Below the pieces are notes generated by a model, which was not told the origin of the DNA, ran no database searches, and worked only from the letters and a program-made list of their open reading frames with translations. From Streptomyces bicolor (lineage in GTDB: Bacteria > Actinomycetota > Actinomycetes > Streptomycetales > Streptomycetaceae), in NCBI RefSeq assembly GCF_000719285.1, contig NZ_JOFS01000006.1, positions 62,001 through 126,000 on the forward strand: a stretch of DNA of 64,000 nt, read 5' to 3'. Numbering within the stretch: position 1 is the stretch's first letter; each line of letters starts with the position of its first letter. Of the stretch, positions 15,278-22,733 are shown piece by piece. Both the position numbers and the translations under genes were made by a program.

Positions 15278-18200
15278 CCTGCCCCCGTCGGCGCCCGAGT
15301 TCGTCCAGCACCCGGGAGATCCTCGCCCGGTTGGCGTCGGCATCCGGCAGCACGGTGCCCCGCTCGAAGAAGTCCCGCGCCCCCGCCAGGTCTTCCGCCA
15401 CGGCCCCGTTCCAGAGCAGCCGGTGGCGTGTCGCGATCTCCGACTCGGTACCGGTCTGCTCCTCCAGCACCGAGTGCGCACGGCGGTGGAGTTCGGCCGC
15501 CGCCTCCGGGTTGCCCAGCCTCGCCTCGGCCGTGGACATCCTGCCGAGGACCGCCGAGTACAGGGGGACATCGCCGAGGCGCCCGGCCAGGTTCTCCGCC
15601 TTGCGGAGGGTGCCGACCGCCTCGGCGGGCCGGTCGAGGTCGAGTTGGAGACCGCCGAGGCGGAGCAGGGTCTTGCCGAGGAGCCTGGGGCTGCCCGTCC
15701 GCTCGGCGAGGGCGATCGCCTCCAGGTAGCGGTCGTACGCCTTGTCGTACTCGCCGAGTTGGTGGTGGATGTCGCCGACGCGGGTCGCGATCGAGCCCGT
15801 GAGCCAGTCGTCGTGCGTCAACTCGCCTGCCAGGCGGGCGACTTCCGCGAAATGCGTCATGGACTCGGCTATCCGCCCCTCCAGATTGGCGAACGTCCCG
15901 AGACCGGCCGCCGCCATGGCCTGCTCATGCGGGTCGCCGGCCCGGCGACTGATGTCCAGCGCCTGCGTGAACCACGTGCGGGCCTGCCGGTAGCGGCCCT
16001 GCAGCCCGTACATGATGCCCATGCCCGTGCGCAGCGCGGAGTCCATGCGCCGGTCGGTGGCCTCGCCGACCATCGGCAGCAGCATCTCCAGCGCCGTACG
16101 GCACTCGTGGAACCGGCCCTGCCGGGTGAGGTAGTCGACCAGGCCCTCGGCGAGCCGGCAGGCGTCGTCCAGATGGCCCACGGCCACGGCCTGGCCGATC
16201 ACGTCGATCAGTTCACCGCCCGCCGCGTCCAGCCAGGTCGTGGCCTCCTCCCAGTCCACGAAGGGTCCGCTGTCCCGTGGGTCGGCCGGGGAGGCCGACA
16301 TGCCCCACTCGCCGGCACTGCGGGCGGCGGCCACGTACAGCCGGAACACACCGCTGCGGGCCGCCGCGACCTCGTCGGGCGAGGCGGCGGCGACGCGGCG
16401 GGCGTAGGCCGCCACCAGGTCGTGCAACCGGTAGCGGTCGGCGGTCACACGCTGCACCAGACTCGCGTCGGCCAGACTCTCCAGGGAGCGCTCGGCTTCG
16501 GGGGGCGTCCGGTCGAGCAGGGCGGCCAGCGTGAGCCTGTCCAGCCGCACGGTGGGCGACAGGCCCAGGGCGCGGAAGGCACGCTGCTCGGCGGCCGGGA
16601 GCTGCTCGTAGGAGACGCGGAACGCGGCCTCGACGCTGCGGTCCTCCACCGAGAGCTCGTCGAGTCGGCGCTCGTCGTCGGTCAGTCGCGCCACCAGGGC
16701 TTCCACCGCCCACGGCGGCCGGTCCTGTATCCGCGCCCCGACGATGCGCAACGCCAGCGGAAGCCGGTCGCACAGCGTCGCCAGTTCGCGTACGGCCGCA
16801 CGCTCACGGCCGGATCCCTCGCGGCCTCCCTCGTCGCCGACGATACGGGTCAGCAGGCCGGCCGCCTCGTCGATGTCGAGGGGGGCGAGCGAGACCCTGC
16901 GGTGCGCGTCCAACCCGGTCAGGCGCCGGCGGCTGGTCACCAGCACCATGCTGCCGGCGCCGGCGGGCAGCAGCGGCCGGACCTGCTCGGCGCGCGGGGG
17001 GTCGTCGAGTACGAGCAGCAGGCGAACGGAGGCGGTCGCCGCCCGCCACGACGCGGCCAGTTCGTCCAGGTCCTCGGAGTCCTCCCCCTCGCCGGCACCC
17101 ACCGCCCGCAGCAGTCTGCGCAGTACGCGTTGCCGCCCCACCGTCTCCCGGTCCTCGCGGTGCCCGTGCAGTTCCACGAACAGGCAGCCGTCGGGGTACC
17201 GCTCCCGCAGCACCCGCGCCGCGCGCACCACCAGGGCCGTCTTCCCGACCCCTGCCATGCCGTCCACCGCCCGTACGGTGACCACGCGCGCGTCGGCGGG
17301 CGCGACGAGCAGTCCGAGCTCGCGGTCGCGGCCCATGAAGTCGCCGATTTCCACGGGCAGTTCATGGCGTATGCAGTGCTTGCGGGGAGCCGGCGGATGC
17401 GAGGGCGCGTTCGCGTGCGGGTTCGGGTTCGGGTTCGGGTTTGGGTGTCGTCGTGCCGTCCCGTCCCGATGCCGTACGTCGGCCCCGGGCGGGAACGTGG
17501 CGTCGCCCCGCAGTACCGCCTCGTGCGCCCGGCGCAGTTCGGCGCCGGGCTCCACCCCTTGCTCGTCCACCAGACGGCGCCGGAACGCGGCGTAGACCTC
17601 CAGCGCGTCGGCCTGCCGGTTGCCGGCGTGCAGGGCGCGCATCAGCAGGGCGGCCAGCGCCTCGTTGTAGGGGTGGGCGGTCGTCAGGGAGAACAGTTCG
17701 CCCACGGCGTCGGCGTGCCGCCCCGACCGGAGCCGGCAGTCCAGCTTCTCCTGCACCAGTACGAGCCGGCGCTCCGTCAGCCGCAGCCGCTCGCCTTCCG
17801 CGAAGGGCCCGGGGATCCCGGCCAGTGGCTCGCCGCGGAACAGTTCCAGGGCCGCGGACCACGCGTCCACCGCGGCGTCCAGGTCCCCGGAATCCCTGGC
17901 CGACCGCCCCTCGGCGGCGAACTCCTCGCATCGGTCCAGGTCCACCCACGCGCTTCCCGGGGCGAAGCGATAGCCGCCGGGAACGGTTTCGATCACGGAA
18001 GCCGCCGAGCCCTTCACGGGTGCGTCCAGGCGCCGGCGTAATCGGTGCACATAGACCGGAACCACTTTGTCGCCCGTCCCCGGGGGCTCCGAACCCCACA
18101 CCCCGTCGAGCAGTTGCCGTCGGCTGACCGTCCTGCCCGGCCGAAGCAGCAAGGCGGCCAGGAGAGCCTGTTCACGAACCGGCCCCGGCTCCAGACTCGT

Positions 18201-18287
18201 GTCCCCGTGCCAGGCCTGCAGCGGCCCGAGCAGAGCGAACCGAAATCGCTCATTCGCTTCCGTGCATAACTCGCGCATGATCGGCAC
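15258..18287 (-). CDS. AfsR-like SARP regulator with NB-ARC and TPR domains
   Basis: A 1,009-residue regulator. Residues 15-95 form the OmpR-like winged helix (FRFALLGPLQAWHG; VSRRQLLDGVWGSEPPGTG), residues 100-250 the bacterial transcriptional activation domain, and residues 340-350 the NB-ARC P-loop GMAGVGKTALV. The C-terminal 300 residues are TPR-like helical repeats. The domains are joined by an Asn-Pro repeat linker. Such proteins activate antibiotic or other secondary-metabolite genes. A TTA leucine codon at 18267-18269 (codon 7, or codon 4 from the ATG at 18278) would make translation depend on the bldA tRNA, hence on development. The GTG at 18287 and the ATG at 18278 are both possible starts; neither has a strong ribosome site. 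Confidence 0.9.
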   Translation of the reverse strand: MPIMRELCTEANERFRFALLGPLQAWHGDTSLEPGPVREQALLAALLLRPGRTVSRRQLLDGVWGSEPPGTGDKVVPVYVHRLRRRLDAPVKGSAASVIETVPGGYRFAPGSAWVDLDRCEEFAAEGRSARDSGDLDAAVDAWSAALELFRGEPLAGIPGPFAEGERLRLTERRLVLVQEKLDCRLRSGRHADAVGELFSLTTAHPYNEALAALLMRALHAGNRQADALEVYAAFRRRLVDEQGVEPGAELRRAHEAVLRGDATFPPGADVRHRDGTARRHPNPNPNPNPHANAPSHPPAPRKHCIRHELPVEIGDFMGRDRELGLLVAPADARVVTVRAVDGMAGVGKTALVVRAARVLRERYPDGCLFVELHGHREDRETVGRQRVLRRLLRAVGAGEGEDSEDLDELAASWRAATASVRLLLVLDDPPRAEQVRPLLPAGAGSMVLVTSRRRLTGLDAHRRVSLAPLDIDEAAGLLTRIVGDEGGREGSGRERAAVRELATLCDRLPLALRIVGARIQDRPPWAVEALVARLTDDERRLDELSVEDRSVEAAFRVSYEQLPAAEQRAFRALGLSPTVRLDRLTLAALLDRTPPEAERSLESLADASLVQRVTADRYRLHDLVAAYARRVAAASPDEVAAARSGVFRLYVAAARSAGEWGMSASPADPRDSGPFVDWEEATTWLDAAGGELIDVIGQAVAVGHLDDACRLAEGLVDYLTRQGRFHECRTALEMLLPMVGEATDRRMDSALRTGMGIMYGLQGRYRQARTWFTQALDISRRAGDPHEQAMAAAGLGTFANLEGRIAESMTHFAEVARLAGELTHDDWLTGSIATRVGDIHHQLGEYDKAYDRYLEAIALAERTGSPRLLGKTLLRLGGLQLDLDRPAEAVGTLRKAENLAGRLGDVPLYSAVLGRMSTAEARLGNPEAAAELHRRAHSVLEEQTGTESEIATRHRLLWNGAVAEDLAGARDFFERGTVLPDADANRARISRVLDELGRRRGQAVADDA
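17418..17447. repeat. Hexanucleotide repeat encoding an Asn-Pro linker
   Basis: Four perfect CGGGTT units followed by a variant unit lie within the SARP gene. On the coding strand they encode the linker HPNPNPNPNPHAN between the activation domain and the NB-ARC domain. The repeat could expand or contract by slippage without shifting the frame. Confidence 0.85.
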
Positions 18288-18397
18288 CCGGGGAGCCTAC
18301 GAGGGATTGCGTCCGTCCGCCCGTCCACCTGCGGCGACCACCACAAGACCTGCGCCTCTCGCGTACGACGGCACCACATGGCGGTCTCCGCGCCCCG

Positions 18398-20629
18398 TCA
18401 GTGACGGCCACCACGAGGCCGGCGGCCCGCAACCGCCGAGCGCAGAAGGCGGAGCAGACGGGTGCGGTGCGGGGTGTGACGCCGTACGGTCTCCTCGACT
18501 GCGGCGCAGTCCGCCCAGGCGGCGTCGGCGGCCGCGGTGTCAGGTCTGCGGCCCGCGTACTCGACCTCGTTGACCAGTGTGGCCAGGTCCGGCAGGCGCC
18601 GGCCCACCGCGCCGCCCACGCGCTCCGCACCGAAGGCGGCGACCTCCTGCGCCGTATGCGCGCCCGTGGCGGGAAGACCGATCTCCGTGAGCCGTTCGGT
18701 GATCTGCTGCCAGGCGCCGAGGACCCTGCGCCGCGCGTCCGGGGCGTTGCGCCGTCTCCGGCGCGTGTCGTACGGCAGCCACAGCGCGTACAGCACATAG
18801 GCGGTGGCGAGCAGGAGCAGGGCGACAGGGGCTGCGAGCCATACGGGCGGACCCGAGCCGGCCGCACCCCCGGCGGCCGGGGCCGCCTCGTCCGGTGTGC
18901 GCGGCGGCGTCGACGGCCGCGCCGGTTCGGTGGCCTTCCCGTCCGCCGGCCGGCGTTCCCCGGGCTCCTCCACCGACACGGCGGCGGAACCTCCCGGTGC
19001 GGTCTCGCCGGGCGTCGGGTGGAACGGCACCCAGCCGACACCGGCGAACTCCACCTCCGGCCAGGCCAGCACGTCCCGCCCCCGCACCTGCCAGGTGTCG
19101 GGGCCGGTCCGCGTGCCCGGGCGGAACCCCACGGCCACCCGGGTGGGAAGGCCCAGGGCGCGCGCCAGTACCGCGAACGAGGCGGCGAACTGCTCGGACG
19201 TGCCGCGCCCGCCGTCCGCCAGGAAGAACTCCAGGCTCCGGTAGGTGTGGCCGGGCAGCGCCTCGGGGTCGAGCCGGTAGGTCGCGCGCAGCCAGTCGGC
19301 CAGCCGCACGGCCCGCTCGTACGGGTGGGTGCTGCCCCGGGTCACCGCTTCGGCGATCTTCCTGAGGGACCGCACGGAGGGGATCGGCTGCCCGGCCGCG
19401 TCGACGCCGGGGAGCTTCACCCGTGCCGGGTCGTCGGCGGCCCTCGCGTACCGCAGCCGCTCGGCGTCGTACACGGGGAGGTGGGAGATCGCGGTGTAGG
19501 TGAAGCCGCGTGGGACCGCCTCTCCGGTGGAGAGCGTTCCGCTGTCCCGGTCGACGGACAGGACCGTGCCCTCGGGCGTGCGCACGGACGAGGGCCGGTC
19601 GGCGGCGGGGAGCCAGATGCCGGGCAACGACTGCACGGTGAAACGCTGTTCGAGCGTTCTGGTACGGCCCGGTGCGGCGCCCTTCTCCACCGGGACCCGG
19701 CCACCGGTACGGGTCATCCCGGCGCCGCTGGACCAGGTCGTCCCGTCGTAGCGGTCGAGGACCGCCAGCCGGTAGTTCCCGGGGTCCGCGCCCGACGTCC
19801 GTACGGCGAAGACCCTCTCGTCGCCGTTGCGCATCCAGGCGGCGACCTGGTCCAGCGGGCTGGTGGACTGCGGCCGTACGGTCGGCGGCGTGACCGCCTC
19901 GCGCAGGTCGTAGGGGGCGCCGAGACCGGGCAGGTGCGGGCCGAGCAGTCCCGCGAGGAGGCCGGGCGCGACCACGGCCGGCAGCCGGAGAGCCATGGCG
20001 TGCAGTGGCAGCCGGGCCCGTGAACGCACCAGCACCAGCAGTGCGGCGGCCCCGGCGAGCGCGCCCGCGGCCGGGTACGCCGATCCCGGGCCGTCCGCCC
20101 CGAGGACCAGCGGGAAGCCGAAGGCGAGGACCGCCGGGAGGGCTGGGAGCAGCGGGGCGCGGGTGCGCAGGGCGAGTTCCGCGGAGACGGCGGTGGCCGT
20201 CCATACGACGGCGTGCGGCAGCACCAGCAACTCGGGCTCGCCGGGCGCGGGCAGGATGGTGGAGAGCAGCGCGTGCGGGGCGTCGAGCAGCGCGGACCAC
20301 GCGGCGCGCAGCGCGGGCCCGCCCGGCAGGCCGTCGCTCACCTCGTGGAACAGCGTCGCACTGACGACGACGGCCCATGCGGCGACCGTCAGCAGCACGG
20401 AGGGCCACAGCGGCGTGGTCGCCGGCGAGCGGGCCCGGCGGCCGAGCAGACCGGACAGCACCGACGACAGGACGATCGGGGCGACCACGGCCACCGCCAG
20501 CACCGCAAGCAGCTCGGACGGCGGGAAGACCCGGACGAACCCGTACCCCGCGGAGCAGGACAGCGCGGCCACGGGCAGCAGCGACCACAGCCGCCGGGCC
20601 CGGTCGGGCTCCCCCGCGGTGGTGCTCAT
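18398..20629 (-). CDS. TgpA/DUF3488-type transglutaminase-like membrane protein, active site lost
   Basis: A 743-residue membrane protein. The N-terminal 240 residues hold several TM helices, followed by a periplasmic transglutaminase-like domain, a Pro-rich linker, one further TM helix (WLAAPVALLLLATAYVLYALW) and a C-terminal DUF4129-like helical domain. The position of the catalytic Cys is Ser478 (GTSEQFAASF) and that of the catalytic His is Leu521 (GRDVLAWPEVEF), so the domain should not be an active transglutaminase. It is the last gene of the FN3-MoxR-DUF58 operon and overlaps the DUF58 gene by 4 bases. The likely role is structural or regulatory in an envelope complex. Confidence 0.85.
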   Translation of the reverse strand: MSTTAGEPDRARRLWSLLPVAALSCSAGYGFVRVFPPSELLAVLAVAVVAPIVLSSVLSGLLGRRARSPATTPLWPSVLLTVAAWAVVVSATLFHEVSDGLPGGPALRAAWSALLDAPHALLSTILPAPGEPELLVLPHAVVWTATAVSAELALRTRAPLLPALPAVLAFGFPLVLGADGPGSAYPAAGALAGAAALLVLVRSRARLPLHAMALRLPAVVAPGLLAGLLGPHLPGLGAPYDLREAVTPPTVRPQSTSPLDQVAAWMRNGDERVFAVRTSGADPGNYRLAVLDRYDGTTWSSGAGMTRTGGRVPVEKGAAPGRTRTLEQRFTVQSLPGIWLPAADRPSSVRTPEGTVLSVDRDSGTLSTGEAVPRGFTYTAISHLPVYDAERLRYARAADDPARVKLPGVDAAGQPIPSVRSLRKIAEAVTRGSTHPYERAVRLADWLRATYRLDPEALPGHTYRSLEFFLADGGRGTSEQFAASFAVLARALGLPTRVAVGFRPGTRTGPDTWQVRGRDVLAWPEVEFAGVGWVPFHPTPGETAPGGSAAVSVEEPGERRPADGKATEPARPSTPPRTPDEAAPAAGGAAGSGPPVWLAAPVALLLLATAYVLYALWLPYDTRRRRRNAPDARRRVLGAWQQITERLTEIGLPATGAHTAQEVAAFGAERVGGAVGRRLPDLATLVNEVEYAGRRPDTAAADAAWADCAAVEETVRRHTPHRTRLLRLLRSAVAGRRPRGGRH

Positions 20630-21783
20630 CGCACGGCCTCCCGGCGCCAGCCGGCCGGCAGTTCGTCCAGCGACGCGACACGCAACTGCGGTACGTCGGA
20701 ACCGGGTCCGGACACATCGCGGGTGGCCGCGGCCTCGGCGCCGACGCGCAGCACGGTCACGCGGTCGAAGCGGCGCCGTACCCGCTCGACGGCGCTGAGC
20801 CCCGGCGTGTCACCGGTGCCCGTGACGACGACCAGCGCCCCGCCCCCGCGATGGTTCTCCAGGCCGTCGAAGGCGGCGGCCAGGAACGCCAGGTCCGAAC
20901 GGCGCACGACGGCCAGCCCGTCCAGGAGCGCCTCGCCGTCGCTGCCCGAGCCGTCGGTGTGCAGGAGCGGTCCCGCCTCGCTGACCAGGTGCACGGGGAA
21001 GTGGTGGCGGGCGGCGGCGTACGCGATGGAGGCCGCGCAGTCCACGGCCAGTTCGAAGTCGTCCTCCGCGGCGTAGGCGCGCCGCCGGGTGTCGAGCGCG
21101 AGCGTGGTGTGCGGGAGCGGGACATCGACCATCTGACGGACCATCAACGTGCCGGTGCGGGCCGTCGACGGCCAGTGGACCCGCCGCAGGTCGTCGCCGA
21201 GCACGTACTCGCGCAGCGCGTGGAAGGTCAGCGAGCCGCCGTCGGCGGTGTCGGAGGACGGGCCCTCCACATGGTGCGCCTGCCCGGACGGCAGCACGGG
21301 CAGCGGGCACACCCGGGGCCGTACGAGCAGCGTGTCCGGGTCGCCGTACGGGCGCATACGGCGGACGAGTCCGAGGGGGTCGGTGCGCTCCAGCCGCAGC
21401 GGCCCCACCGGGACCCGGCCGCGGCGGGCGGTGGGCAGCGCGTACCGCAGCTCGTGGGACGTACCCGGCCGCAGCGGCGGCACGTCGACGGTGATGTCCC
21501 GTTCCCCGCACCGGTCGACGGCACGCAGGCCCCGCCGGGTGCGGCCCCCGGTGTTGGTGAGGACGACAACGCCCTCGGCGGGATCGCCCCGGCCCACCCG
21601 GCTCGGCGCGATCCGCCGCTCGGCGCCCAGCACGGGTGCGGGCAGCGCCCCCAGGGCGGCGACGGCGACGGCCAGCAGACAGGTCACGCCGAGCGCGGCG
21701 GCCTCGCCGTACCCGAACCCGTAGCCGACGGCGGTCAGCGCCGCGCCGCCGGTCAGCGCGCCCCACCCGGTGGCCGACAGCAT
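20626..21783 (-). CDS. DUF58-domain protein
   Basis: A 385-residue protein with two short N-terminal hydrophobic helices and the DUF58 domain, a divergent vWA-type module. The signature TFHALREYVLGDDLRRVHWPSTARTG is clear. DUF58 proteins almost always accompany MoxR ATPases, and together they are thought to act as chaperones for membrane or periplasmic protein assembly. It overlaps the transglutaminase-like gene by 4 bases, and its ATG at 21783 overlaps the MoxR stop by one base. The arrangement is the standard MoxR-DUF58-TgpA unit. Confidence 0.88.
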   Translation of the reverse strand: MLSATGWGALTGGAALTAVGYGFGYGEAAALGVTCLLAVAVAALGALPAPVLGAERRIAPSRVGRGDPAEGVVVLTNTGGRTRRGLRAVDRCGERDITVDVPPLRPGTSHELRYALPTARRGRVPVGPLRLERTDPLGLVRRMRPYGDPDTLLVRPRVCPLPVLPSGQAHHVEGPSSDTADGGSLTFHALREYVLGDDLRRVHWPSTARTGTLMVRQMVDVPLPHTTLALDTRRRAYAAEDDFELAVDCAASIAYAAARHHFPVHLVSEAGPLLHTDGSGSDGEALLDGLAVVRRSDLAFLAAAFDGLENHRGGGALVVVTGTGDTPGLSAVERVRRRFDRVTVLRVGAEAAATRDVSGPGSDVPQLRVASLDELPAGWRREAVR

Positions 21784-22733
21784 CAGACGCGTGCCCCGCG
21801 GTCCAGCTCCACCGTGGCCAGCACCTCGTCGATCACGTCCGTGCCGGTGCGGCCGCTCAGCTCGGCCTCCGGGGTGAGGATCAGCCGGTGTGCGAGGACG
21901 GGCCCGGCCAGCGCCTTGACGTCCTCGGGGAACGCGTACGGCCGGGACTGCGAGGCCGCACGCACCCGGACCGCGCGCAGCAGGGCGACGGAGCCGCGCG
22001 GCGAGGCACCGAGGCGTACGCCGGGAAGGGAACGGGTCGCCGCCACCACCCGCACCAGGTAGTCGTACAGCGCGTCGGCCACCTGTACCTCGGCCGCGGC
22101 CTTCACCAGCTCCGCGATCTCCCGCGCCGTGGCGACCGGGGTCAGCGACTCGGGGGTGGTGTCGGCGCCCGCCCCTTTGAGGACCGCGACCTCGGAGGCG
22201 AGATCCGGGTAGCCGACGGTGATCCGCATCAGGAAGCGGTCGAGTTGGGCTTCCGGCAGTGGGTAAGTGCCGCCCATGTCCACCGAGTTCTGCGTGGCGA
22301 GCACCATGAACGGGCGCGGCACCGGGTGCGTGGTGCCGTCGGCGGTGACGCGGCGCTCCTCCATCACCTCCAGCAGCGCGGACTGGGTCTTGGGAGAGGC
22401 ACGGTTGATCTCGTCGCCGAGCACGATGTTGGCGAAGACCGGGCCGGGGAGGAACTCGAACACGCCGGTGTTCTGCCGGTAGACGGTGACGCCCGTGATG
22501 TCGGAGGGCAGCAGGTCCGGGGTGAACTGCACCCGCGCGAAGTCCGCCTCGATGGAGGCGGCCAGACAGCGGGCGAGAGTGGTCTTGCCGGTGCCGGGGA
22601 CGTCCTCGATGAGGAGGTGCCCTTCGGCGAACAGGCAGGTCAGGGCCAGTTCGATGGTGTCGCGCTTTCCTTTGACGACGCGCTCGACGTTGTCGGCGAG
22701 GGTGTGGAAGGTTTCGGCGAAGGTCATTCGCAT
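21783..22733 (-). CDS. MoxR-family AAA+ ATPase
   Basis: A 316-residue AAA+ ATPase. The Walker A motif is VPGTGKTT (residues 45-52), the Walker B region is ANIVLGDEINRASPKTQSALLE, sensor 1 is MVLATQN, and the sensor 2 arginine lies in LGASPRGSVALLRA. MoxR ATPases remodel client proteins with the aid of vWA-type partners, here the DUF58 protein encoded next. Its start lies inside the 3' end of the FN3 gene (10-base overlap), so the four genes are coupled. Confidence 0.92.
   Translation of the reverse strand: MRMTFAETFHTLADNVERVVKGKRDTIELALTCLFAEGHLLIEDVPGTGKTTLARCLAASIEADFARVQFTPDLLPSDITGVTVYRQNTGVFEFLPGPVFANIVLGDEINRASPKTQSALLEVMEERRVTADGTTHPVPRPFMVLATQNSVDMGGTYPLPEAQLDRFLMRITVGYPDLASEVAVLKGAGADTTPESLTPVATAREIAELVKAAAEVQVADALYDYLVRVVAATRSLPGVRLGASPRGSVALLRAVRVRAASQSRPYAFPEDVKALAGPVLAHRLILTPEAELSGRTGTDVIDEVLATVELDRGARV

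Noticed and set aside
14610..18041. 1,143-codon plus-strand open frame antisense to the SARP gene
   Set aside because: It is a high-GC shadow of two real genes. The sequence is Arg/Gly-rich without domain features, while the opposite strand encodes clear SARP and NB-ARC motifs.
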